This document shows, in pieces, positions 7,808-15,625 of a stretch of DNA of 37,725 nucleotides (positions are counted from its first letter, which is position 1; each line of letters begins with the position of its first letter). Source of the stretch: Symplocastrum torsivum CPER-KK1 (GTDB lineage: Bacteria; Cyanobacteriota; Cyanobacteriia; Cyanobacteriales; Coleofasciculaceae); NCBI GenBank assembly GCA_019358875.1, contig JAHHIF010000071.1:1-37725 (forward strand), in the 5' to 3' direction. The notes below the pieces were generated by a model. The model was not told the origin of the DNA and made no database searches. It saw nothing but the letters and a program-made list of their open reading frames with translations. The position numbers were made by a program, and so were the translations under genes.

Positions 7808-9388
7808 ATGCCTAAAAAAAAGCAACTAAACTACAAAGTTATAGCAACTGAAGGGAATGGAGGAATTAAGTTAATTTGCAAAAATGATACCTATTATCTT
7901 AAGTTTCCTGCACAAATAGCCCGTGCTGTCTGGAAGCAGGAGGGGAAGTTTCTCTCGATAGGATTAAAGGCGAATACTGGAAGTTTATCAGACGAAAAAG
8001 AAGTCTTAGAAGAAAGCATGGAAATATGGAGAAAAGCTTGTAAGGATGCAAAAACCCCAGGAGAAGGCTATAAAATAATTAAAGAAAATTATAATCTATA
8101 TAACTATAGAAACTCTTTTAAAGTCATTGGTGATGACCGAGAAAGATGTCCTAGTCTTTATGAAATTTGTTCTCTGTGGTTTCATAAACATAAGAAGTTA
8201 AAACTAATTCCTAAGAATAAAGTAAGTATAGAAGAAACAACAGTAAATAACTACGAGAACCACCTAAGAATATTGAAAAATTGTCCACAAGATCTGTTTG
8301 AGCAAAAGGCAATAAAAGGGTGGCTTGTAGAAAAATCTAAAAAATCTCCAGGGACTGCAAACTTCCTCCTTTCCATAATAAGAAATTCTTTTGCCTGGGG
8401 AAAAGATGAAGAGCTAATTCCCTCCTCAGTCTTGATAGAAACTAAAAACTGGAATGCAGCTATACAAATGGTTCCAGAAACAAACGCACCTAATTGGGCA
8501 AAGGAAAAAGGCTACATTAATACAAGCCAGCAATTCAGAGGTTTTTCACTAAAAGATACACAAACCGTCTTGCAGTTACTAAAGGTATATAAGTGGAAAA
8601 ACTACCCTATTGGCTATTTCTTTCTTTTCGGAAAACTGAAATTCTTAACTGGGTGTAGAACAGGCGAGGGGCTAGCATTGCAGTGGAAACACTTTGACGA
8701 AAGTCAGAGAAACGAAGATATTGGTCGATTTGGAGTTTTGCGATTTGAGCAATCTTTTTCTGTGTCATTAAAAAGGGAAAAATCAATCAAAAATCATAAG
8801 CCACACCAACTACCTTGCAACCAAGAACTGGCATCATTTTTGTTAGACATTCAACCCGAAAGCTATGAACTATCTGACTATATAATCGAGCCAAATCTCA
8901 AGGGCAAAGAAAGAGCAAGATTTTTCCAAGAATTTAGTCTTTGTTGGGCTGGTTACTATAATACAAGTGGAAAGAAAGAGAGAGTACGTGGATTCATGGA
9001 AGAGTTACTTGATGAAGGGAAGCTTACTCAAAGAATCTACCGCTCTTCCTATGCCACTCGCCACACTTTTATTACTATGGAACTGAATAGAGGAGTATCA
9101 CTTGGAACCGTCGCTGCATGGGTGGGTGACAAACCCGAAACGATTGCGGCACACTACATGGGTTCTGACGATTTAAGGGTTCCCAGCCTCCTATTGAGTA
9201 CCTCGACAGAACCAGCATTAAACCCTTTTTTTAAAACCTATATGGGGCAGTCTGACTCACCAAACCAAGCCTTAATTGATTTCTTGAAATCAGAATTAGG
9301 CGCACAGAAAAAAGAAAACGCAAACATGCGTCAACAATTAGATGAAATGCATCAAATGATGCTCAATCTTTCCAGGCAGTTTACCTGA
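7808..9388 (+). CDS. Large cyanobacterial tyrosine recombinase (XisA-like type)
   Basis: A 526-residue protein. The C-terminal half has the tyrosine recombinase signatures: LTGCRTGEGLALQW with Arg284, SSYATRHTFITMELNRG with Arg418 followed by His419, GWVGDKPETIAAHYMG with Trp in place of the second His, and the nucleophile Tyr450. Tyr415 stands where the first His of HxxR usually is. The N-terminal ~230 residues would hold the SAM-like core-binding domain (NNYENHLRILKNCPQDLFE onward). The last ~35 residues look like a coiled coil (LGAQKKENANMRQQLDEMHQ). ATG 7808 follows AGAG. The gene is visibly more AT-rich than its neighbours, suggesting recent transfer. It likely integrates or excises a mobile segment. 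The resemblance to heterocyst excisases such as XisA is from memory of the family. Confidence 0.85.
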   Translation: MPKKKQLNYKVIATEGNGGIKLICKNDTYYLKFPAQIARAVWKQEGKFLSIGLKANTGSLSDEKEVLEESMEIWRKACKDAKTPGEGYKIIKENYNLYNYRNSFKVIGDDRERCPSLYEICSLWFHKHKKLKLIPKNKVSIEETTVNNYENHLRILKNCPQDLFEQKAIKGWLVEKSKKSPGTANFLLSIIRNSFAWGKDEELIPSSVLIETKNWNAAIQMVPETNAPNWAKEKGYINTSQQFRGFSLKDTQTVLQLLKVYKWKNYPIGYFFLFGKLKFLTGCRTGEGLALQWKHFDESQRNEDIGRFGVLRFEQSFSVSLKREKSIKNHKPHQLPCNQELASFLLDIQPESYELSDYIIEPNLKGKERARFFQEFSLCWAGYYNTSGKKERVRGFMEELLDEGKLTQRIYRSSYATRHTFITMELNRGVSLGTVAAWVGDKPETIAAHYMGSDDLRVPSLLLSTSTEPALNPFFKTYMGQSDSPNQALIDFLKSELGAQKKENANMRQQLDEMHQMMLNLSRQFT

Positions 9389-9430
9389 GGCAAGAAGTAT
9401 TAAGAGCTTTATCTTCCCTCTTAAAACTCT

Positions 9431-9460
9431 CCAGCCCTAATCAAGAGCTGGATTTTTTTT
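9431..9460 (+). terminator. Rho-independent terminator of the integrase gene
   Basis: CCAGC (9431-9435) pairs with GCTGG (9447-9451), followed by A and eight T. It lies 43 bp after the integrase stop codon. Confidence 0.75.
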
Positions 9461-9594
9461 GAAAACAATAAACAGAAATGCGATCGCACCTGCACTCTTC
9501 ATAGGAACCAATTTCGACAACACTGCGGTATATGAAGTTGGCAAAGCATTATTTGGTGCTTTATCTTTTAGGTAATCGAGGGTTGAGAAAATGA

Positions 9595-9718
9595 GCGATC
9601 GCATCAGATAGTGGGAAAGGGTGGTCGCATCTTTTAAAAGCGGGTCAGCAAGTAATTCCCAAGCCACTGGATGCAAATCGCTAACCGTTGGCTAGCACAG
9701 CTAGGAGTTTTAGCGTTT
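9595..9718. repeat. Module A repeat, inverted relative to 511-1062
   Basis: AAAGCGGGTCAGCAAGTAAT, ACTGGATGCAAATCGCTAAC and GAGTTTTAGCGTTT mark a module A copy that leads straight into the degenerate palindrome at 9720-9748. Here the internal frame is broken. Confidence 0.75.
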
Positions 9719-9719
9719 A

Positions 9720-9748
9720 ATCCTGTGTCGAATCGTTAGACACAGGAT
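9720..9748. repeat. Dispersed palindrome, degenerate copy with intact arms
   Basis: The core reads GTGTCGAATCGTTAGACAC (9725-9743, two substitutions in the left half), while the outer arms ATCCT / AGGAT are perfectly complementary. Confidence 0.7.
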
Positions 9749-10040
9749 ATTTTTTTAGGGTGCAATCATGAAACGCAGCTCAAAAAAAACAGCACATCAA
9801 CTTATCAATCGCTTGCAATAAGATGGGGTCTGTTCTCAATAAGCGGCTATTTTTTACCTCTTAGACCCCGTAAATTTTCGGAATTAGACCAATCAACGAT
9901 ATATCGTCATTCCAGCTATTTCTCTAATTCCGCGACTGATTATTATCGGTATTAGAAACCGTGAATTAACGTGTCATTTATAACCTTGGCTGATAGGTAC
10001 AAAAAAGTCTATTTTGTATACGCTGGCAAGAGAGGGCACT
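9749..10040. other. Non-coding stretch with nested palindrome
   Basis: No gene over the family threshold. TTTTTAGGGTGCAA at 9752-9766 followed by ATG 9769 resembles the hairpin arms upstream of the DUF6788-like gene (14828-14876), but the ensuing frame is only 17 codons. CGGAATTAGA (9879-9888) pairs with TCTAATTCCG (9923-9932), and ACGATATATCGT (9896-9907) is a palindrome inside the loop. Confidence 0.45.
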
Positions 10041-10140
10041 CACCCCGGAGAAACGCGATCGCATCTTACCAGCGCTGGGTGTTGGGAAGCAGCCACCACA
10101 GTTCAAGCGTCTGAAAGCAGTTCTCGACCAGATGATGCCA
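10040..10140 (+). repeat. Module B repeat, copy 1
   Basis: The open frame reads EKRDRILPALGVGKQPPQ then FKRLKAVLDQMMPRE and enters the palindrome as CLTVRHS. Related copies lie at 10190-10225, 20505-20570 and 23500-23597. In the last two the peptide is DRVLASLEVGKQSAQYKRV and DRVLAALEVGKQSAQFKRV. The conserved peptide suggests decayed 3' ends of an unknown gene family. Confidence 0.65.
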
Positions 10141-10172
10141 AGAGAGTGTCTAACCGTTAGACACTCTTGGCA
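10136..10172. repeat. Dispersed palindrome, copy 3 (C centre)
   Basis: The core lies at 10146-10164. The arms TGCCAAGA (left, plus GA bulge) and TCTTGGCA (right) extend the stem. Confidence 0.9.
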
Positions 10173-10235
10173 TGTCTCGGTCAGGTGTGATCGCATTTTT
10201 GCAGCGCTGGAGGTGGGAAAGCCGTCACCACATCG

Positions 10236-10391
10236 GTCTGGGTCAAAGTCGAGGCTATTCTCTGGAAATCTGACGGAGACGATGAAGCTGAGGGTGAAGT
10301 TTACGAAGATGACGCGACCTATCACCTGCGAGTTTGGGAAGATGACATCGAGCTAGAAGTGGTTCATTTTGAACCTGTGTCTAACCGTTAG
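10236..10391 (+). pseudogene. Acidic reading-frame remnant of unknown origin
   Basis: An open frame without a clear start encodes VWVKVEAILWKSDGDDEAEG and ends HFEPVSNR at a TAG inside the next palindrome. It follows a module B copy after a frame change and has the composition of a real protein tail, but no family was recognised. It probably marks a truncated gene. Confidence 0.35.
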
Positions 10392-10415
10392 ACACAGGTT
10401 CAAAATGAACCACTT
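10357..10415. repeat. Dispersed palindrome, copy 4: 59-bp perfect palindrome
   Basis: The core lies at 10377-10395. The arms continue without a mismatch to 10357 and 10415, giving 29 bp per side around the central C at 10386. The left arm starts AAGTGGTTCATTTTGAACCT. This is the longest palindrome in the window. Confidence 0.95.
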
Positions 10416-10500
10416 TTGAGGAGTGCGATCGCGTTTTGGTAGAGTTGGCTCGAATTGGTATTTCCTCAAAGTTCTTAACAGAGTGAAGCAATTGGGGAAA

Positions 10501-10676
10501 CTTTTAGTCCCTGATAGGGATTCAAGTTGATCGGAAGCTGACGAACTCTTTGCAGAGTTTGGAATACCTGTTTCAATCCCTGATAGGGATTCAAGTTGAC
10601 CGGAAGCTGGGTCTAGGATTCCTGTCTACAAATTTGTGAGTTTCAATCCCTGATAGGGATTCAAGTTGACCGGAAG
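10501..10676 (-). CRISPR. Orphan mini-CRISPR: three 37-bp repeats, two spacers
   Basis: Repeats at 10501-10537 (degenerate), 10570-10606 and 10640-10676; the last two are identical. Spacers are 32 bp (10538-10569) and 33 bp (10607-10639). The repeat contains the 7-bp inverted repeat AATCCCT-GAT-AGGGATT. Read on the minus strand it ends in ATTGAAAC, the usual 5' handle of type I/III crRNAs. The degenerate copy has lost that end, which fits the trailer end. Hence transcription is probably on the minus strand, with the leader at 10677 and beyond. No cas gene is in the window. Confidence 0.85.
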
Positions 10677-11028
10677 GGCAGGCTCCTGAAAAGCTTATTG
10701 TATTTAATTTTCCTGGCACTGTTCCGACTACCTCTCGATCATCTCAAAAAATTACTTTCCCGTCAAGACACGAAATCGCTCAAACTCTTGCAGGGTAAGG
10801 GGCGACTACTTATAAATAGCATAAAATCGCTTAAACCTTTATCTAGAGAGAGGTACAAGCGATATTCTGCAATATCCTTTTTGTACAGCTAGTAGTATAC
10901 GCTACTTCATTAAACTTCCACCACAAGAACGGTATTCAGTTGGCAGACCCCACTGGCAAGGGCGCGATCGCACTTCTGAGCTGTTTGCCAGAATCTTCTC
11001 TATCCCCTAAAACGTATTCAGAGGTATT
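10677..11028. other. Candidate CRISPR leader and intergenic DNA
   Basis: The AT-rich stretch 10690-10900 abuts the best-conserved repeat on the side expected for a leader if the array is read on the minus strand. No gene is supported; a 64-codon plus-strand frame here has no recognisable features. The piece 10945-11000 (GGCAAGGGCGCGATCGCAC, then GTTTGCCAGAATCTTC) resembles 1785-1800 and 32116-32155. Confidence 0.4.
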
Positions 11029-14000
11029 TCACTCCTCAGGCATTGCCTGAATAATCTGCATTGTTTCTACACTGACAGTACAAACTCGTTGCAGTAAATC
11101 AATCACTTGCTCTTTATAGTCTGCAAAACGGTAGGTATTGAATTTAGCGGCAATAGTAGGATCTTTAGGCTTCTTTTCTTTGTATTGGTCGAGAATCCAC
11201 TCTAGAGCTGATCGATTACCAAGTTTATAGTCCCAAGCCTCTTTAGGAATTCCTTCTAGGGTCGTTACATCATCTAGAGTGATAATGCCTTTGATTTTGT
11301 CCGCTTTTAATTTGGTTTTATGGAGTCGTTTTGAGCCGTCTGGAATTGGTAGATTAACCCATTTGAGTGAATAATGAGCAACAGTTTCATAGTTAATGTG
11401 TAAATCCATTAGTTGCTTGCCCCAGTTAACCCATTGGTGGAAATCTTGGTAGAAGGGCAGACGCGGAAATTCTCGTTTTAGATTAAGTTCGTATTTTTGC
11501 CTGTAGTGGGGATTGTGGAGGATAGCGTAGGTATAGTGAAAAATATTTTTTTTGGTAATGGTTAAATCACTATAATGAGTTTGGAATTGCCCTAGCCCCC
11601 AATTCGTAATATTGTCAACACGTTTTCCGTCACTAGTATAACGATATAAAGGAAGACTTTGTGTCCCGCCATTCCCTTGCTTTAACAGACATAAATCTAT
11701 TAATTTATCTGAAGCCAGAGTAGCAAGCTGATAAGAAGAAACAATGCCTAAAAAGCAAATTTGAATATTAGGCTTGTCTAATTGTTTGCCAAATATATCA
11801 TAATGATTTGAAGTAATTAAATCACTTAAAACATCTTCTGAGTAGTAATTAATTTCCACGAAGGGTCTGTAAAGTGAAACTTGAAAATTATCAGATCTGG
11901 CTTTTACTGCTTTCTTTCTTGTAAATTCTTTTTTTAGATCTCTACTCCATTTTATATTTGATGGGAAGCTGAAATCTTTAGTTTCTAGGAGCTTGTTATA
12001 TGTTTTGGCGAAAAATGCTACTTTTTTTTGCAGATTATCTTTACTAAAATCATAAACCCATTCGTCTCTATTTGTAACAATTCCATTACTGTACAAACGA
12101 AATACCGCTTTTTCGCTATCTTGGCTTTTTGCTGATTTTGTCTCTTTGTCGGCTAAGGTCAATAAAGACTCAAAATCATTGCCAGCAATATTTATCCAGT
12201 TATGTTTTTTATCGGGAGCAATATGTTCAAAAGGAATATTATCTAATTTCGTTTCTGCTAAAAAATTTAGTTTTGATTCTGCTGTCTCAAATTCTGGTCT
12301 ACAATAATAAAGAATTTTGCATGGACTATAAGTATTGTTTTCTCTTTTAACCATAAAGGTAAGAGCAACACCTGTTTGAATACCGAAAACATTATGCTTT
12401 GTTCCTGAGAGTTTAGGATTAACTCTAATATCTCCACCTAAGTCAATAACATAAATCTCACTGAATTCCTCAGCCACTACTTTTCTAAAACCATCAAATG
12501 TTCTAGCGTTAATAAAAGAAGAATTGGTAATAAAGGCTAAGACTCCATTGTTGTTCAATCTACTTGTTCCCCATCGGAAAAAGCGGGAGTACATATCATA
12601 TGCCTTAGTTTTCTGAGCTGTACTCTGCTTAACATAAGTATCCTTAATTAGTTTGTCTATTGCAGGATATTGCCGATTTTTATTATTATCATTTTCATTA
12701 ACTTGATTGGCATTGTAAGGAGGATTACAAAGGATTACAGAAATCTTCTTTTCATTCTGACGCTTAATTCTTTCTGTGTTTTCTATACTTAGTCCAAATA
12801 GCTCTCCCTGCTTTCCCTCAAAAGTAGTATGTTCAAGTGTATCGACCAAACAAATATTTTTGAATTCCTCATACTTTTTGGTCTTTTGCCTGTAAGCATA
12901 TTCAATATTTAAATTTGCGATATAGTAAGGTAGGATTGCAACTTCATTGCAATGAATTTCATTTTTATATTTCTGTTCTAATTTATCTTCTGAGAAATAT
13001 TCAATTAGTTCAGTGACGAACGTTCCAGTTCCAGTCGCGGGGTCGAAAATCTCTACCCCTTTGTCTGATAGTAACTTGCCAAAATGTTTGTGAACTAAAT
13101 AATCAGCTCCCTCAATTAAAAAGTGAACAATTTCATTTGGAGTGTAAACAATTCCTAAACGATCTGCTGCTTTTGGATTGTATGCTTTATAGAAATTTTC
13201 GTAGATTGCTTTGAGGAATTTTTGCTTTTCGTGATGATTGTAGATGTTGGCAGCAGTTCTTCTAATTACAGCATAGTAGCGTTCAACTGTACTCAAGATA
13301 TTGCGTCGGATACTACCAGTAAAAAACGTCTCAATAATTTGCTGTACTTCACGGGCAATATTATTTTCCCTGTGAAACTGAGACTCACTAAAAATATTGA
13401 TAAAAATATCTTCAGACAGAATATGTTGAATTAGCATTTCCTGAACATCTAACAAACTTATTTCAGGATTGATAGATTCTTTACAGACCTCCCAGAAGCG
13501 ATTTCTCCGGCTTTTAAATTCTAAATTTGTCTTCTCTTGCTCCTGAATCATACTCCGTAGAGCATTCAAAATTGTTGGCAAGTCTTCCTTAAATACTTCA
13601 ATTGCCTCCCGGAAGTCTTTAACTTCAGGACGAACATAATTAATAAAAGCGTTGATAGTTTTATCCAAACCATCCGTATCTTTCATTGAGATACGGGAAA
13701 CTTCATTGCCAGCTTGAATTAGAACAGCAGATTGAGAATCTTCAAATAGAATGTTGCTATCGGGATAACCTTTGGCTAATTTCTTATTAATCTCCTCGTT
13801 GAGATTGTCGTATTGGTCTTTACTCTCCCAATAGCCCCAATCTAGCCTGAGAGCATCTTTAACCGTGCCATCAGGATAAACTATTTTGTTATTTCTAGTT
13901 TTGTATTCCAGTTCAGGAATCAATAGGAAGTCTCTAGTTTTGCAATACTCGTTTAGAAGATTTTGGAATGCCGTTCGGATTGCTGTTTCTTTACGAGAAC

Positions 14001-14061
14001 CACCGTAGCGGATGATTTTTTCTACTTCTGTCTGATATTGGCTGATTAGTAGCTTAGACAT
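11029..14061 (-). CDS. Single-chain restriction-modification enzyme (type ISP/IIG-like)
   Basis: About 1010 residues. The N terminus has a PD-(D/E)xK-like nuclease signature VKDALRLDWGYWESKD (D69, E79, K81), followed by a helical linker. The N6-adenine methyltransferase has motif I EIFDPATGTGTFVTELI (~340) and motif IV ILCNPPYNANQ (~447). The C-terminal ~450 residues resemble the target-recognition part of LlaBIII-type ISP enzymes (LYRPFVEINYYS; KLGNRSALEWILDQY near the end). No helicase domain is visible between nuclease and methylase, so it is closer to a type IIG layout than a true type ISP translocase. The start chosen is ATG 14061 (MSKLLISQYQ); an in-frame GTG at 14097 would add 12 residues. 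The gene is clearly AT-rich compared with its neighbours, which suggests transfer. It would cut unmodified foreign DNA and methylate its own. Confidence 0.85.
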   Translation of the reverse strand: MSKLLISQYQTEVEKIIRYGGSRKETAIRTAFQNLLNEYCKTRDFLLIPELEYKTRNNKIVYPDGTVKDALRLDWGYWESKDQYDNLNEEINKKLAKGYPDSNILFEDSQSAVLIQAGNEVSRISMKDTDGLDKTINAFINYVRPEVKDFREAIEVFKEDLPTILNALRSMIQEQEKTNLEFKSRRNRFWEVCKESINPEISLLDVQEMLIQHILSEDIFINIFSESQFHRENNIAREVQQIIETFFTGSIRRNILSTVERYYAVIRRTAANIYNHHEKQKFLKAIYENFYKAYNPKAADRLGIVYTPNEIVHFLIEGADYLVHKHFGKLLSDKGVEIFDPATGTGTFVTELIEYFSEDKLEQKYKNEIHCNEVAILPYYIANLNIEYAYRQKTKKYEEFKNICLVDTLEHTTFEGKQGELFGLSIENTERIKRQNEKKISVILCNPPYNANQVNENDNNKNRQYPAIDKLIKDTYVKQSTAQKTKAYDMYSRFFRWGTSRLNNNGVLAFITNSSFINARTFDGFRKVVAEEFSEIYVIDLGGDIRVNPKLSGTKHNVFGIQTGVALTFMVKRENNTYSPCKILYYCRPEFETAESKLNFLAETKLDNIPFEHIAPDKKHNWINIAGNDFESLLTLADKETKSAKSQDSEKAVFRLYSNGIVTNRDEWVYDFSKDNLQKKVAFFAKTYNKLLETKDFSFPSNIKWSRDLKKEFTRKKAVKARSDNFQVSLYRPFVEINYYSEDVLSDLITSNHYDIFGKQLDKPNIQICFLGIVSSYQLATLASDKLIDLCLLKQGNGGTQSLPLYRYTSDGKRVDNITNWGLGQFQTHYSDLTITKKNIFHYTYAILHNPHYRQKYELNLKREFPRLPFYQDFHQWVNWGKQLMDLHINYETVAHYSLKWVNLPIPDGSKRLHKTKLKADKIKGIITLDDVTTLEGIPKEAWDYKLGNRSALEWILDQYKEKKPKDPTIAAKFNTYRFADYKEQVIDLLQRVCTVSVETMQIIQAMPEE

Positions 14062-14383
14062 TAAAAGATGACATCTATAAAAAAAGGGAGGTGCCACCCT
14101 GATGCAATCCAGCCTATTGGGGATAGTTGCTGAATAACTTGTGAAAATATCTGTACAACGAATAAGAATATTTCTATCTTTAGAGAATAGATGTTGTTCT
14201 CATTTGAGTTATCCCTAATAAAAAACAGCACTATTTCTCAAGGAACCGGACAAATTTAAACAAAAAAATAGTAATTCTGTACACCTGTTCTCACACCTTA
14301 CCTACCTATCTAGCTAAAATGTATTACTTTGTAGCAATCTAGTGTGTAGAGGTATACTTTCCGAATTGGTGAAAGTTGTTTTT
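14062..14383. other. Upstream region of the restriction gene, repeat-derived
   Basis: No gene. 14080-14280 is AT-rich and may hold the promoter of the minus-strand restriction gene. 14290-14350 (CTCACACCTTACCTA, GTAGCAATCTAG) repeats 1809-1860. Confidence 0.4.
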
Positions 14384-14426
14384 CCCAAAATCGAGTGTCT
14401 AACGGTTAGACACTCGATTTTTTTGG
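14384..14426. repeat. Dispersed palindrome, copy 5 (G centre), terminator-like
   Basis: The core lies at 14395-14413. The arms AAAATCGA / TCGATTTT are perfect, then CCC / GGG pair beyond a two-T bulge. The T-run in the right arm resembles a terminator. It lies 3' of the minus-strand DUF6788-like gene. Confidence 0.9.
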
Positions 14427-14532
14427 GAGCGCGATCTGCGCTTTGCTTTACTCGTTTCGCGATCGCAAAACCTGGTGGATATTCGACTGGGTGGGGATTT
14501 GAAACCGAGACGACAGTCAGGACGAGCCTACC

Positions 14533-14823
14533 TCACTCAATCTTCCCCACGTACACAGATTTCCGCTTCCCAGAGACCCAGAACCGCAGATACCGATAGG
14601 GACCGCAGCCGTTAATCATCTTCTCCTCGAAGTAGCCGCCGCCTCGCGTACCACGGGACTGACGATTCCCGGCTGGCACTGCCTTGGTTTGTGGCTCTGG
14701 CTGGGACGCTTCCATCAAGGCATCGATAATCGCTCTCATTTCTTCGAGTTCGGCACGATTCCATTGGTAGGCATGAGTCGCTACATCCTTGGGGCAGAGG
14801 CGGGTTGGCTGTTTGCGGGGCAT
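14533..14823 (-). CDS. DUF6788-like small basic protein
   Basis: 96 residues from ATG 14823 (MPRKQPTRLCPKD). The C-terminal part GGYFEEKMINGCGPYRYLRF, then WVSGKRKSVYVGKIE, matches the pattern of short cyanobacterial proteins with a YxxGPYxYLRxW...GxxKSxYxGK core, which I associate with DUF6788; function unknown. A helical stretch (RAELEEMRAIIDALMEA) precedes it. The upstream DNA carries a strong hairpin and a duplicate of the first codons (see 14802-15016), suggesting autoregulation or mRNA-level control. An upstream in-frame ATG at 14862 lies inside the hairpin and is less likely to be the start. Confidence 0.6.
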   Translation of the reverse strand: MPRKQPTRLCPKDVATHAYQWNRAELEEMRAIIDALMEASQPEPQTKAVPAGNRQSRGTRGGGYFEEKMINGCGPYRYLRFWVSGKRKSVYVGKIE

Positions 14824-15016
14824 GGTATTTAGGGTGCAAAATCTGGGGGATATAGCCTCCATTTTGCACCCTAAAACATAAAAAGCGTGGAAGGTGATTG
14901 AACTGGAAGAGTTTGAGCGATCACGGGTTGGCTGTTTGCGGGGCGTGGTATTTAGGGTGCAAAAACTGGGGGATATAGCCCCCGTTTTGCACCCTAAAAC
15001 ATAAAAAGCGTGGGAG
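14802..15016 (-). promoter_or_regulatory. Duplicated hairpin leader of the DUF6788-like gene
   Basis: A ~92-bp unit occurs twice (14802-14893 and 14925-15016), nearly identical, with a 31-bp module A scrap between them. Each unit has 14-bp arms TTTAGGGTGCAAAA / TTTTGCACCCTAAA around an inner GGGGG...CCCCC or GGGGG...CCTCC stem. In the gene-proximal unit the ATG is intact; in the distal unit the same codon has become ACG. On the mRNA the hairpin would sit a few bases before the start codon. It may be a protein operator or a translational switch. Confidence 0.6.
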
Positions 15017-15469
15017 GAGAGAGAACAGATGGATATTTGACTGGCTCAAGCTTTGAAGCATAGACGACAGTCGTCAAAGCGATCGCTCTTAATCTGTTCC
15101 CTTATCCTCAACTCTGGTGTATGACCGTTAAACATCGAAGCCATACACCAAGATATTGTTATCACTGTTCAATGCTCTCACAACTAATTCCTTGTCCCAT
15201 CCGAACGTTTCCGTCAGAGTCTTCAAAAACGCAGCGCGTGTCTGACCAGAAGCTGGGGAATAAGAGCCGATGCCAGATAGGGAAGGTGATGATTGGGCAA
15301 ACGAGCGCAATGAGCAATAGTATGCGTCTCCAGCGAACTTTTTCTGATGGTCTATTAGTATCCATAAAAAAGAAAACCCTGACGTTTTCTTCAGTATTCC
15401 CAGTTGGCTCAAGGCAAAGTAAGGCAAATCTGATCTGTTTTATCTTGCAGTTGAGGAAGCGAGTAAAGC
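15017..15469. other. Intergenic, possible gene remnant
   Basis: Only short overlapping frames on both strands. A minus-strand frame at 15128-15427 ends RAAFLKTLTETFGWDKELVV, then LNSDNNILVYGFDV, and could be the tail of a decayed gene, but no family was recognised. Confidence 0.3.
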
Positions 15470-15617
15470 GAAGCGCAGATCGCTCTCCAAACTTCCCTTA
15501 ACTACGGCGGCTAAAGGTGAAAGAACTGGAAAAGTTTGAGCGAGGAGGTGCGATCGCTTTTGGACACTGATAAAACTTGATTGAAGTGGAAGAGCTTAAT
15601 CAGAACGGGGCGATCGC
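15470..15617 (+). repeat. Two degenerate module A fragments in tandem
   Basis: CTCTCCAAACTTCCCTTAAC and GGCGGCTAAAGGTGA match module A. The frame reads VKELEKFERGGAIAFGH, then a second partial copy LIEVEELNQNGAIAL. They lie immediately 3' of the McrB-like gene on the opposite strand. Confidence 0.55.
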
Positions 15618-15625
15618 TTTAGCCG

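Noticed and set aside
10698..10892. 64-codon plus-strand frame next to the CRISPR array.
   Set aside because: Composition does not look coding, no ribosome site, and it occupies the likely leader.
15120..15156. GTGTATGACCGTTAAACATC followed by GCCATACACC as a possible palindrome copy.
   Set aside because: Too many differences from the 19-bp core to claim common origin.
15128..15501. Overlapping frames on both strands (about 100-126 codons).
   Set aside because: No domain, contradictory strands and repeat-derived ends; possibly a gene tail but not supportable.
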